Of a stretch of 64,000 bases of DNA, positions 10,991 to 23,615 are shown piece by piece. Made by a program: the position numbers and the translations under genes. This DNA comes from Sipunculus nudus. Taxonomy: Eukaryota; Annelida; Sipuncula; Golfingiida; Sipunculidae. The notes under the pieces are model-generated. The model worked only from the letters and a program-made list of their open reading frames with translations. It ran no database searches and was not told where the DNA came from. The stretch is taken from the NCBI GenBank assembly GCA_026874595.1, contig CM049309.1:69362926-69426925 (forward strand), written 5' to 3'. Numbering within the stretch: the first letter of the stretch is position 1; every line of letters starts with the position of its first letter.

Positions 10991-13308
10991 CTACTACGTC
11001 TGGGGATACTCTGGCACCTGCGGTGCCAAGAAATGTCTAGTTTAATTTAAAAAAGTTATTGGCCCAAACATAATGCATTTTGTAAAAAATCAGGAAAGAT
11101 ATTTGATCACTTAACACAAAAAATGTTAAAGCTATGGACCTTTTTTCCAGTAATATAACTTTAATAAATCAAAATTAAATTGTATACCCAAAATTAGATG
11201 AAATCTTTTAAATTTTTTAAAATATTAATAAAAATCAAAAATTGGTACCTTAAATTTTTCCCAACTTTGACCATGGCACGTTTTTTTCCTGTAAGTACTG
11301 TGGATTTAATTTTCACAGCATGTTTTTGTTAGCATTTCAACTGTTAACACCAGAAATTTGAAACCAGATGATCAAAAACTGTAGATTTTAATCAAGTTTT
11401 CAAGCACCATGTAACATATTGTTTACATCAAGCCAGTGTTATGCAGTTTGCAAGAGCTCAGCTCCCCAGCTTCAGCTCTAAGTTTCTTAAATTCGGCATA
11501 CAGTTAGATGTCTCAAAAATCCCCTACCACGCCAAGAATTTGGTCACTAGGACTTAATACCTTCGAGATATTAATGAAAAACTTCATTTTTCCATTAAAA
11601 ACCCATTGTTACACTTCAAGACTACCTAATATCAAAACCACTGATCTGACTTTAATCATAAATAATATACATATTTTAAATTCTCTATGCACATGCCAGA
11701 ATGATGTTGGTATTGCATAATTGTTTTAAGTTATGGGCCCAAACATAATGCACTTTGTAAAAAATCAAGAAATATATTTACTTCCTTAACAAGCGCATTG
11801 CTGAAGCTAGAGATTTTTTTGTCAGGGATGTAACATTATTTAATCAAGATTCAATTGAATACCCAAAATTAGTTCTGAATTTTTCAAATTTTATAAGTTA
11901 TTAGTATAAATATAAAATAAGTACCTTAAATTTTGCCCAACTGTGACCCTGGCACGTTTGTTTCCCATGAGCACTGTTGATATAATTTTCATATCATGCA
12001 CACATAAGGATTTCAGCTTTTTAGTTTAGAAAGCTGAAAGAAATTGGCAAAAAATTGTAGCTTTTATTAATGTTTTTTATGAGACCCTGTCAGACTTTGG
12101 CTCTCTCCAGCCCCTCTTGAGTCACCTGTATGTTGACCTTGTTGACCTTTCATCAAATTATGCACGCTTGAGGCGAGGCATACAGGGAATCCAGGCAGCT
12201 TATGGCAAGCCACAGTTGATCCAGGTGTCCAACCCAACTCATCTAGTAGTTTTAACCAACAACATAACAATAAACAATAAATTAATAAATTTTTATTGGT
12301 TTTTAATAACAAATTAAAGAAAAATAGAAAACGAATTTGTTAGTTTATAATAACAGGAAATTAACTTGCAGTTACTGATGATATAAGAATCTTGTATCGA
12401 TGGGTAGAATGTCACATATTCCAAATAACACCATGCAGTCACCTATGGTATTTTTCAGTTCAATTTTAATGATAAAGAAGTAAATCATATTAATCATTAC
12501 TAATCATTAGGGATCATATGAAGAAAATTAATGATAGACAAAGATGCAGTTGATAATATTAATCTAGATTCCTACTGTGTCTAGTGTGTACATTGATGTG
12601 AAATTAGTCCAAAATGAATTTTTTACAGTTATTTTTTAATATAAATAAAAGCCATAAAACCAGGTACTTATGATCATTATTTAAATGTGTGAATTTTGTA
12701 TATTCTGGATTCTCAACATCATTGTTTGGCTAAAACTGAATAAATAATAGACATGGTGCGAATGCTTTGCAAATGTATTTGAATATGAATATGAATATGT
12801 ACTGCATTAAAAAATTTTATTGCATAAGAATGGGAATTCAGGTAAAAATGAAAGTATTTGAATACCAGTGCAGATACTTTCAAAATGTATTCATGAATGC
12901 ATTCATGAATATATTCTATAATGTTATTTTAATAATCATTTCCATTATATTTTATTTTCAAAAATCGTATGATTTTTTTATTATTTTTTTTAGTAAAAAT
13001 TATATTGGCACAATATTTGTTATTAAATATTAATAAATAGTTAAACTCTTTTATTATATGTGCTGCTTATAAGTTATATGGCCAAGTCAAAATCTGTGTG
13101 ACAAAAGCGCTCCATTTGTTAATAAAATAAATGAAATCAATCCTCTTCCTTGCCTCCAAAGATACTATCCAAATCATACATAAGCTAAACTCCAACAACT
13201 CATAATAAAGCTTATATTTATTACCACACAAAACCAACATGTGCCTCATTCCCAAATCATATTTTTATCATATATAACAGCTGAGCACTGTGACCCATGG
13301 GTCCCTTG

Positions 13309-13801
13309 TTTTATTTAATTTATTTGATAGTATGGTGATGGCTTCCTTCTAAATAATTGCTGGAGAATCTTATAAAATGCACTTAATGACAAGTCATTCC
13401 TTTTCACAGTATGGGAATATTTAAGAGTGATTAAGAATGTTTTATCATGATTCATTTAATAAAAATAGTCTCATGGTAGGAACAATTATTTTGTATATAG
13501 ATAAATTTGAGTGAAATTATAAGTAGAATGACTTATCAGCCTGAAATTGTGCATGCACATCAATAGATCTTGGATAGCTTTATGTCATACACAAGACCAA
13601 TGGTGACACCTAGAATTGTGTTTTCATAGAATACATCAATGCGCATAACATATCTGAGAAATAGTTTGACATATCAGTCTCAAATTTGGCATGTCCAGTG
13701 ATCTAAGATAGCTTTATCTCGCGCACAAGACCAGTGACATAAAATACAGCAATTGTCTTGGTGGTATCCATTCATGCATCATGGCAGACTTTGCAAGAAA
13801 G
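13309..13801. repeat. AT-rich spacer with a decayed family B-like segment
   Basis: About 13520-13745 contains phrases such as CTTATCAGCCTGAAATT, then TAGCTTTATGTCATAC, repeated twice with drift. They resemble the internal modules of the family B elements at 27711 and 29984. No termini are recognisable. The rest shows nothing. Confidence 0.35.
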
Positions 13802-13805
13802 TTAA

Positions 13806-14302
13806 AAGGGGCCCAATCACCTATAAAGCATGTTGAGTTAACATGAAAAATAGCTTTTCCCCTTTAAAATAAATCTGTAACTGCCAAAATATTACCCTGA
13901 AGCCGTTTGCTTTCTCCTATTAACAAATGTTAAAAACAGTGGACCAGGTGCAATGACAAATGTTAACATAAACATAGCGCACGGGGCTGTGTGCATAGTT
14001 GATCCAAAAAACGTGTCAGTCAGGAGATGCCCTGTCTGTCTTGACCCCAAAAAATGTGATACATGTTCCTGCTGGCTGAGACACCGCGTGTTGCCCCTCT
14101 TAATCGAACCTCCAGTCACGCGGCCTTGTTTTGGTAAACAGACTGTGTTTACCAACCCGCAGAGCCATAACATGGTGTTAAACAGCCGTATGCAAGGAAA
14201 TGAGACCATGGGCTAGGTGGTTTTGCTGGGAAACATGTATAAAGTAAAACTGAACTGATAGTGTGAAAGAATAGGCAAAAATTTGCCCCTGATTATGTCC
14301 CT
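13806..14302. mobile_element. TTAA-flanked MITE candidate
   Basis: TTAA at 13802-13805 and 14303-14306 bracket ends that pair imperfectly: AAGGGGCCCAATCACC on the left, AGGGACATAATCAGG as the complement on the right. The 500-bp interior is GC-richer, and its open frames on both strands carry no motif. TTAA duplications are typical of piggyBac and Kolobok derivatives. The inverted repeats are short and diverged, so this is tentative. Confidence 0.4.
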
Positions 14303-14436
14303 TTAAGGGCTCTCATATTGTCAGACATTCCATGCCTCACTTAACCCCTACTCCATTGATTTGGTGGATACACATTGTTGTCTGCATGTGATATTGTAAT
14401 TTTACCAAGACTTAATATATACAGTTTTTAATGTAG

Positions 14437-14597
14437 GTTGGCAGCAGGAGATATGGTGCCTGGAGTGAAGAAAAAGAATCGTCGGAGGACCAAGTCCCCA
14501 AAGTTTTCCATACTCCATAACCATAAAGAGGACTTGGAGTCTATGCAGAGGTTTCTCCATTCTGACAGCAGCAACTCTGATAACGAAGAAGTCAGAT
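14437..14597 (+). CDS. M13 metalloprotease exon 1 (start codon, cytosolic tail)
   Basis: The first in-frame ATG is at 14453 with G at -3 and G at +4. It opens MVPGVKKKNRRRTK, a strongly basic cytosolic start, and then an acidic, Ser-rich stretch (SDSSNSDNEE). Coding ends at 14597 in phase 1 before GTGAGT. TGTAG directly before 14437 could be an acceptor, implying an upstream non-coding exon; the bases 14437-14452 would then be 5' UTR. The next exon supplies AC to complete a Tyr codon. Confidence 0.7.
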
Positions 14598-14709
14598 GTG
14601 AGTACTCAACTGTCAGTCACCAGGGGGCAGGAACATTCTTCTAAAAGATATTAAAAAGTGATTATCCAGGGCATACTGTTCTAAAGTAGAAAGGTAAAAA
14701 CCTATGAGA

Positions 14710-14945
14710 GAACATTGAACAAAACCAGAGTAAAGTGTAAAAAGTTGAAATTTTGAACTCAACCAGAGTAAAATGTTACATTTCGAAATTTTGAACAAAA
14801 CCAGAGTAAAATGTGACAGTTTAAAATTTTTAACAAAAAAAACAGAGTAAAATGTAAGTTTGAAATTTCGAAGAAAACCAGAGTGATATGTGACAGTTTG
14901 AAAGTTTGAACAAAACCAGAGTAAAATGTAACAGTTTGAAATTTT
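14710..14945 (+). repeat. short minisatellite in intron 1
   Basis: About six copies of a unit near 40 bp, built around GAACAAAACCAGAGTAAAATG then a TTTGAAATTT run, follow one another with substitutions and small gaps. The array begins about 110 bp after exon 1. Confidence 0.7.
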
Positions 14946-15831
14946 GGTTGATTTACTTTTTCTTTTTATTTGTTCAGTGCACAGTATTTCTTCTATAGAA
15001 TTCTTTGAGGTTTTGCTCCTGTATGATCAGCTTTTGTCTGTACATAAGGCATATTGGTACTGTACTTCATAGTCTTTCTCTGACTAGTATCATGACTGCA
15101 TTTAGCAGGGGTAAATTGGGCATAATAGTTTTATCTTACAAATTCTACATAATCATGTTTCAAGGTTTAAATATTTTTTAGGGGGTGAGGGGGGATTTCA
15201 AGTGAAAAATCATACAGAATTAAATTACTGAATGTTTCAAGAAATGGTTTCAATCAGGATTGGAGACAGATTTGAAAAATAGTAATTCTTGTATCTTTGG
15301 TGCCTGGATAAATGCAGTTTTAACTAAAATTCTTGTAAAGAATGTTCCTGAAATCCAGCTAGGACAACCTTGTCCTTCAATGTCCTTTCATTCTTCTTGT
15401 CTTGTTTCAGCCACTTTCTTTGATAAAACTTTTGACTATTTCGTCAAAAACAGTTCCCACTTTCTGTTTATTTATACAGAAACTTTTCATAGTTAGGGTA
15501 GAATTTTGTTTTATACATTTTTAATGCTCAGCCACTTCACTTTACCTGCCTTTTTAAAACTTGAACTAATGCAAACATTTGAAAAAAATATGGTTAATAA
15601 TACAGAGTGTGTTAAAATACTGGTAACACACTGAACTGGCCTTATTAGAATTCTACACAGGTTTGCAATAATAAGCATCATGTATAAATAACACTATTCC
15701 CCCATTTTCTAGTATTGTCATAATATGTTAAATGCTGACATTAGGTCCTCTGGCCCTGGTTTAATTTAATATTGGAAATGAAGTAGTCTTTGTGCAAGAT
15801 CAAGTCATGTTATTCTGAAAAATTCTTTATA
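14946..15831. other. intron 1 sequence without visible features
   Basis: AT-rich sequence with short open frames of no recognisable content. I see no exon signature or repeat boundary. Confidence 0.5.
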
Positions 15832-16677
15832 CAGTCTAACCCCTCTATAGCGGACAGTCATGGAACAGGACGATTTGTGTTAATTAAAGTTGGGTGTCTG
15901 CCCGAGTGGGGGTCGGGCCCGGCTCTTGATCCTGTTGTGGCAAGCTGTCAAGAGTTTTAGGCGAGGGACATAAAAATCCATGAAAAACTTCATTTTTTTA
16001 ATTTATGAGGCTGGTTCATAAATTATTGATTGCATCATAAACGTCATTATTTGATGAAAAATATACTTTCAGAAATTGACTGAGAGTGGCAGGACTTGCT
16101 CTCAGAAACATTTTGTGCTGTTCAATGCATTTCCCATTTGTCTGTCAAAATTCTGATTTACTCAGCCTTCCATAATCTTAAAAGAATTATAGATTAATTT
16201 CTAACATCTCTCCTTATTTCTTAACCTTGGTTATGTTAACATTCTTTGAGATGGCAAAGTTAATAAAGTCAAATAAAGTGAAGGTGTATTCAACATCCCT
16301 AGTGATTTGCCCGTGTGACTCGTATCCATGAGATGTTTGCTATACCATCGATGATTGGCTCATACAGGTCAATGGCACGTTTTAATCCATACTGTAAAAA
16401 CTTAACTTAAAGGGGTTGATAAGTGAACAATTCCAAGAAAATCAGAGTTCATCATTTTGAGTAATGAATGAGCTATCTGTCTAAATAATGAAACCTAGTT
16501 TCAAATGGTGAAAAGATCACTAGAAGCAGATCACAATCTCAGTTACCAAGTATTTTTCCTGACAGTGTTCAAGGCAGCCATTTGTGTGTCTGTTAGCAGG
16601 GGTGATTTCAACTGTTGGGCAGACAGAAAGTGTCCGCTGTCCTTAATAGTGGGGTGTCTGCCCCAGAGGGGTATCTG
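15832..16677. mobile_element. possible degenerate pogo-like element
   Basis: The left end, preceded by TA, reads CAGTCTAACCCCTCTATAG, then GCGGACAG. The right end, read in complement, gives CAGATACCCCTCTGGGG, and further in AGGACAGCGGACAC. These share CAG, ACCCCTCT and GGACAG blocks in inverted order. The right flank is not TA, and similarity between the ends is partial, so this may be a decayed TA-site transposon derivative. Confidence 0.3.
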
Positions 16678-19600
16678 CAGCCTGGGGCTTCACTGAAATA
16701 CATTTAGCAATATCAATTGTGAAATATTTATTGTGAATTATTATAATCTTATGCTCTAGCAATAAGTCAGTAAGTGAAATTATCCAGAAAGCAGAGATGT
16801 AAGTTAATAGAATATATACAAAAACAGAAAAATAGTACAGGTACATAGATTATGTGGGCAGGGCAGAACATATCAGCAGTTCCCACAGATGGTGTAGCCA
16901 TCATAGATTGAATCCTTGCCAATCAAGGCTTAATGTTATAACAAGTCAGGAGTCTGTGACGTGAATGTTGAGAGTATATGGGAATATGTATATATATATA
17001 TATATGTGTGTGTTATTTGTCTGTCAGTCCCAGAGCTGACAGTGCTGTCATAGCCTGTAGCCTCAAGTGGTGATTATTGTATGATAAGCTCTTCCAGTAA
17101 AGGGGTAGGTTATATTGTTATCTAGTAGTTTATTAGAGGTTAAGACTAATTACAAAACCATTAGATAATTTTATAATTTAAGTTGGGTCAGCCTATTGCC
17201 AGATATCATTGGTTGATATCAATTATTCATTGGTTCATAAATTGATTATTGATATAACTGGTGGTATACCCATAATTTCAACATGGGTGACGGGTTCTGT
17301 GACATTGGGGTTTAAGTGTGAACCCAAAATATCAGCTCCCATGAGCAGTTTCGAGAAACTTGGAAAAATTAACATGTTAGGGTATGATAAGGTGAAGTTT
17401 GACTTTACTGCATTTTTGTGATGCACAAAAAAAGAGATATTTTTAAAGTATATATCATGATGCTTCTAAATCAATATTAGACAAACAGTTGATTAAGAAC
17501 TGCTTAAAATGGTTCTGTGGTGTTTTCTTCTGTGATTGAGTTTGTTAACATGGACTGAACAATATTCCTCAGTGAAATAAAAAAACATACCAAAGAAAAT
17601 TCTCTCATTGGTTGTTTTATTTATAAATACCACATATTGAGGAATACCAAAAAAGGGTCTGAGCCCCAAATGAAACACACTGGCATTTGGAGAGTATATA
17701 TTTTCAAATTCTGTAGTATGTTCAAATGCAATTAAAAGAACTTTACACTTCAGGAAATGAACTTATAATATTATTATATAAAATTATTAAACTTACACTT
17801 CCCAACTGGAAATACTCCATTTTACCTGTAATTCCTCAGAAATGGAACCCCTTCTGTAATTACTTCACTGAAGAGTTGTATCAGCTTGACCTCAGTAGTC
17901 AGGCATGTGGTCTGCATGCAGTGCCCCCTGTCTGATCACTTAGATACTAAACCAGCTGTCACAGTTTGACAAGTACACACACACACTGCCAGGCATGTCC
18001 ACTCAAGTGGAAATGCTCTGAAAGTGGTGCAGGCACCAGCAGTGTCTGTGTTGTGCAGTTAAACAGGATTCACTGAAACTGATAGCACTGAAAAAGTCCA
18101 CAGCTGGAAACTTCAGACCAGTGAGATATTATTGAACTTGTATGGGGTATGTGCCACACTGGTCAGAAGCAAGCATACACAAGTTAACCAGAGCTCAAGA
18201 GGGCAAGTTTTGTTTATTGTAAGTAGGTCATATAACACCACCGGACCAGGGGTATGTGTTTGTTGATACTCCAGATGTGTTAATTTTGTCTCTTGTCATG
18301 GCTGAGTTAATTATAATTTGCCAAAATTAGATTAATGGTTATTGTTATAAAAACAGATGCTAGAACTTAATTTAGGCCGGTATATGCCTGCAGTAGTCCA
18401 TGTGTTGTATTTGCAGTGTTATATGTGCTTCCATGGTAAACTGTTTATGGATAATTGGACCAGCTGCGAAATTCAGCAGCATAGTTAGATAGATATATGG
18501 ATATAGATATAAAAGCAGGTTTTTCATTATTGAATCATCTTGCATGTGGATCAGAAGACTAAAACTGTGATCTACTCAAGTAAAGAAGGTAAGATATTTT
18601 TTTGACAGTGGAAGATTGTCATGCATGTGAGAAAGTAAAGAATAGTTAATAATTAAATGTACAATATGTATAAAGATTATATCAGATATAAAAATCTTTA
18701 TAAAATCATATTCATGTGAGCATGGAAGAGTCACAATGTTAAATTGAATGTGTAATATAATTTTGGAGGATTCAGTACCATGTTTTGTATGGAGCTGACA
18801 TTACATTTGACTACGCTTGCATGCTCAGTTATCTCAATTGCTCATCAGGAAGTCCTGTTTTTAGTATATATTAGCTCTTCTTGGCAATAGGGATGTAGTT
18901 ATTTGTATCTCAGCGTATATATGTGCATTCTGAATTGTTCACTGCCTTTGGGTAAATTTAGTTACCATACCTAAAGGTTTAGATAGGACATAGCCTAGAG
19001 TTTGAAGTCTTGGACTGTCAGTGAATGCTCTCTTGTTCTAACTCTATCAGAGCCTCAATGATAAAATGGTGAAATCAGGATAAAACCATATAGACTGGCT
19101 TTTAATGTTTTATGTCTTGTAAACAAGTCATTAATTCAGGATTGGCGATATTCCTAGATAGGCCGAGGGTTCTAATGATACATTGTCTCACAATATGAAT
19201 TACATATTGGGATACTTTGCTCATGATCCAAGATATATTATAATTTAGATTCCAAACAGAATTTTCCCTCATACATATAGAAATGTAAATAAATTTAATT
19301 TCCTAAAATTGATTTCTAAACTCTAAATAGAATATATTCCAAAAGATAAGCTTATCAGAACCTGTACAGTTGTTTTCTTACCAATGACCTTATGCTTTAG
19401 ATGCCTTAGGTGGTGCTGAAGACTATTTTTTTAAGTGTCTGACATTGCTTCTAATTGGAAGACAAAAATTTTGTCAAAATATTGACACAGGGACATCTGA
19501 TGAGACAGATACAATGTTTGACTGTTTATCTTGGTATGAGGTTTATGACTCTATTCCTAGTCCTGTGCAGTGTGCAGATTAATCCTGAAATCCAGATTAT

Positions 19601-20871
19601 TTAATGATAATAACAATTAACATATTATTCCAATTGTATTTTACCTTCTTCTTTATTCAGTAGACATTGCCAACAACTGTCAGTAGACCTATCCTTAACC
19701 CCCCCCCCCCCCCCCAAATAGTTTCTAAAAGATACAGCCCTATAAACTATGACGTTCATTAATTTCTCTGTGGATTATTGGCCTGTTAAGCTTACACCCA
19801 CAAAGGGCAGGCAGAGGGCATCTCGGTACACCTCAGCTTTCAGGTTTTTTTTCTGAGAACATCAGTTCTATAAAGAGAGGTAAGCCCCATATGTTAAAAT
19901 CCTCCCAGCAGGCAGACAGACCAAGCATCACAGCGTGGCCTCATAATTATATCATTTCCCACCATGTGAATTGCTGCTAGTGGTGAGGGTACTTAGAATT
20001 GTCAGTGATTCACTCTCAGTGCAGTCAGGGTTGTCTGTGACTGTCATTGTCATGTATTGTATCAGCGCTGGATTATAACACTTGCAGTTTATTAGACATG
20101 TGTTGATGGTAGTTATAAGAGGTTATAACTTCAGAGTGAGATGATGTACAGCAGTTTAAAGGGACTTATTCACATACCAGGTTAAGTGTTTTATCCTTAA
20201 AACATTATAGTATCTGCAAAGATTTCATTCTTAAACCATTTGCTTATTCCTATATACAAGTTTAAAATAACTTAGACCAAGCATGATCTGTGGTGTAAAA
20301 ACAAGAACATCATGTACACCACCTGGTAGCCATACCTCACAACTTCACATGTCAAGATTTTTCCAAAAGAGGTATCTCAATTATGTATTTATCCATATTA
20401 ATATCTTTGATAAAAAATACATGAAAATTAGATTACATGTTTAAAATTGAAACAAACTTAACAAACCAAATATTGCAATACAGATGAAACAGGTTTATTT
20501 TGTGACTCCATTGGCTGAACACTATCAGCCATAAATTGTAAGAAGGTAGTCATGTGTCTCCAGTAAGCCTGAGCATAATAAACTGGTATGGTATGACCTC
20601 AGTGGGTGTATTTACCCTTACCCCAAACCCTCAGAAATCACCCCACCCTCTCAAGTGGATGTTTCCAGGACAGTGGAAGACATTTCTAGAACCTTTACTT
20701 GACAGTGCTCAGAGAGGCTTATATATTACTATGCTCCTTACACAGTGGTTATACTCCCTCCCTTTCCCTGCTGCTTTGCAAGGCAAGACTCTCCAGGTTT
20801 TACCACCAGAGCTGGCACATCACACAGAAATGTAATACAACTATATTTACAGCTGTTTTAAAAAAAAAAAT
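16678..20871. other. intron 1 sequence with minor simple repeats
   Basis: There is a TA/TG tract at about 16987-17012 and a 17-base C run at 19699-19715. A TTTAAAGGGACTTATTC phrase at about 20156 resembles the right end of the TTAA MITE at 13806. No exon, RNA gene or complete element is supported. Confidence 0.5.
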
Positions 20872-21188
20872 GGTACTTTGATGAAATTTCCAATTTTACC
20901 GTCATTTAAAAGACGTCCTGAGACAACATCATGAATCCAATTTATTATACATTTATAAAATGTTAAATATAAAGATGTATATAAAAAATTCAGTCAGTAT
21001 GTAATTTCATGCATATATAGACAGTTTTACCTTGATTTGTCCACATTTTACTTAATGTTCGTTCAAGTTGACGACATTCTGCTGCCAAAACATAAACAAT
21101 TGTCAAGTGTGTGTGTATTCCGCTGATCATGTGATCATGTTGTTGTCTCAGGACGCCTTTGAAATGTTGTCAATTTCAGTAAAATACC
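20872..21188. mobile_element. MITE with about 60-bp terminal inverted repeats
   Basis: The left arm begins GGTACTTTGATGAAATT and the right arm, in complement, GGTATTTTACTGAAATT. Both arms include a perfect 15-bp inverted pair, CGTCCTGAGACAACA at 20914-20928 and its complement at 21141-21155. Length is about 317 bp with no coding content. The target duplication is unclear because the left flank is an A run. Confidence 0.6.
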
Positions 21189-22587
21189 TTTTTCGACAGT
21201 TTGTAGCAAAATTTATTCATATATAACCCACAAAAAAATTATATTAATACATGCGCAGGATCATGAATTTTATCATGCAAAGAAAAATTTAAAGAAATGT
21301 GGTCACACTTTTTTGTGAGAAACAAAAATAAGGGTCCATTATATGGCATGTTTAACCATTTTAATTAAACTTATCCATATAGGTTTACTAAAATCTTTCA
21401 GGGAAACTGCTCTTGCTTAAAATTGAATACTTATTGAAGTAATGCTTATTATGGGAAGACCTGATTTTTTTATAACACATAGTGTCATATCATATTTCAC
21501 AGCTATAAGTAAACAGTTATTTATATTCTGATGGGTACAGAGGGGCTCTGTGGGACTGTGTAACTAACAACACAGTATTTGTAGTAAGTACACTGATAAT
21601 AACTCACTTGAGATTACCAGTGCCCTGGCTGGAGGCACAGATTTCTCACTGCCTTCAGATAGCGGGGTGGTATGTACCACAGTAGTTGGTTCAAGTGGCC
21701 AATGTCTGTTTTCACCTTCAGATCTCGTGGTAACATAGGAAGTGGCCTTGTAGCTGTTTACTTGGAACACCCCATGTGGTGACTCTGGGTACAGATGACG
21801 AAACTGTTAATGTTCAATCTGTGTTAAGTCTGTGGATACATTCGGATTAGTCTTAGGATTTGCCTGCAGAGCTTTGTGTAATAACAACTGATGAACACTT
21901 GAATTAAGCACTTGCTATATGGGGTATGTATTTATGTGTTACATGTCCTTATCATGAATTAATATTTTGTTACTTCAACTTGTTTTATGGCTTTCTGATT
22001 ATTGTTTCTATTTTATTCCCAAGTCCTAGAAATTTTGCAGGTGAACAGTAATTTATTCTTTAGCCTCAACTGTGTCCCATGTTTATTGTGTTGGTAGCTT
22101 CCATATTAGCATATGCTTTATATTACCCGCATTTCAAAGATTGATGATTTAAGTAATATCAGTATTTTTGTATATCTGCCACTGTTGCATGAAGAGTTTC
22201 CACCTGTTCGATGTGCCCTTAGCTACTCATGCAATTGTTTAGATTTTGCATACAGATTAGGAACTTGATATTATAATGGTTATGTTCATTGTTTTAGTTA
22301 CTATGAGGAAAAGGAACCCCTTTCAAAACACTGTAGAAGTAAAAATTGTGAATATTCAGTCTTGTCAATATGAAATCAACCACGGGGTTTTCTAGTACCC
22401 TATCATGTGCACAAGTACTCAAGTCCGGACTGCATATATGTAATGGTAAAAAACACTCAAATGGTAATTCATTCAACCTTGTTTAGTAGGTACTAATGTA
22501 GTATCCTATATCAGGATTTACACCAATGCTGGATAACATGGAGCACCGTGAAGATTATTTATCATTTTTACAGTCACAGCAGATTCA
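21189..22587. other. intron 1 sequence without visible features
   Basis: AT-rich sequence. The short open frames show no recognisable content. Confidence 0.5.
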
Positions 22588-23615
22588 TTTGAGAAAATGA
22601 CTCAAATAAGGCAATGTATAATCATGGAAATTGAGAAAATAGCTCAAATCAGGTAATATATAGTCATGGATTTTGAAAAAAAAGGCTCAAATCAGGTAAT
22701 ATATTGTCATGGAATTCGAGAAAAATGGCTCAAATCAGGTAACAATTAGTCAAGGAATTTGAGAAAAAAGGCTCTAATTAAGTAATATATAGTCATGGAA
22801 TTTGAAAAAAAATGGCTCAAATCAGGTGATATATAGACATGGAATTTGAGAAAAATGGCTCAAATTAGGTAATATATAGTCATGGATTTTGAAAAAAAGG
22901 CTAAAATCAGGTAATATATTGTCATGGAATTCGAGAAAAATGGCTCAAATCAGGTAACAATTAGTCAAGGAATTTGAGAAAAAAGGCTCTAATTAAGTAA
23001 TATATAGTCATGGAATTTGAGAAAAATGGCTCTAATTAAGTAATATATAGTCATGGAATTTGAGAAAAATGGCTCAAATCAGGTAATATATAGTCATGGA
23101 ATTTGAAAAAAATGGCTAAAATCAGGTAATATAATGTCATGGAATTAGAGAAAAATGGTTAAAATCAGGTAATTTAAAGTCATGGAATACGAAAAAAAAA
23201 ATGGGCAAATCAGGTAAAATATAGTCATACAATTTGAGAAAAATGGCTCAAATCAGGTAATAATTAGTCATAAAGTTTGAGAAAAATGGCTCAAATCAGG
23301 TAATTTATAGTCATGGAATTTGAAAAAAAAATATCTCAAATCAGGTAATATATATTCATAGAATTTGAGAAAAAAGGCTCAAATCAGGTAATAATTAGTC
23401 ATGGAATTTGAGATAAATGAGTAAGGTCATTTAAAATTCATGGAATTTGAGAAAGAGAGTCAAATCAGGTAATAGTCAAGAATTTGAGAAAAAAAGAGTA
23501 AAGCAAGGTAAAAAGTCATGGAATTTAAGACTAATGAGTCAATTTTAAGTAATTTAAAATCAGGGAATATGAGAAAAATGAGTCAAATCAGGTAATAGTG
23601 AGGGAATTGATTTAC
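22588..23615 (+). repeat. 43-bp minisatellite, about 24 copies
   Basis: The unit is approximately TCATGGAATTTGAGAAAAAT, then GGCTCAAATCAGGTAATATATAG. Copies vary in A-run length and by point changes. Some blocks of several units recur together (for example around 22680-22780 and 22890-23010), suggesting higher-order duplication. There are no unique spacers, so it is not a CRISPR array. Confidence 0.9.

Larger units (their letters stand above)
9581..11040 (+). mobile_element. Helentron-like family C element nested in family A
   Basis: The 5' end is TGTATCCCCAGAC within a short hairpin (TATCCCC...GGGGATA). The 3' end has the inverted partner GTCTGGGGATAC, then a hairpin GGCACC-TGC-GGTGCC, nine bases, and CTAG at 11040 followed by TT. 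The flanks rejoin into the family A sequence seen elsewhere, with a T on each side and no target duplication. The interior holds a 287-bp tandem duplication with GGTCATGAGGTCAAAGGTCA-like runs. No gene is seen. Confidence 0.6.
6096..13308 (+). mobile_element. long Helentron-like family A element, split by two insertions
   Basis: The outer copy consists of 6096-6312, 9453-9580 and 11041-13308, about 2.6 kb when the two insertions are ignored. It aligns with the copy at 25254-27430 throughout, including the join across 6312/9453. The 5' end is TAGCTCAGCTG. The 3' end is CAGCTGAGC, then the 12-bp palindrome GACCCATGGGTC, then CCTTG, followed by TT. The interior repeats a module carrying AGATGTCCCCAAAATCTCC. 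No transposase or helicase ORF is visible, so it is non-autonomous. Confidence 0.6.

Noticed and set aside
13892-14216. Overlapping open frames on both strands (105 and 87 codons)
   Set aside because: They lie in the GC-richer body of a TTAA-flanked MITE candidate and carry no conserved motif.
20554-20835. 93-codon plus-strand open frame
   Set aside because: No domain or exon signals; not extended by any splice-compatible neighbour.
22588-23615. Repeat array resembling CRISPR spacing
   Set aside because: Units are directly adjacent and similar over their whole length, with no unique spacers; the locus is eukaryotic.
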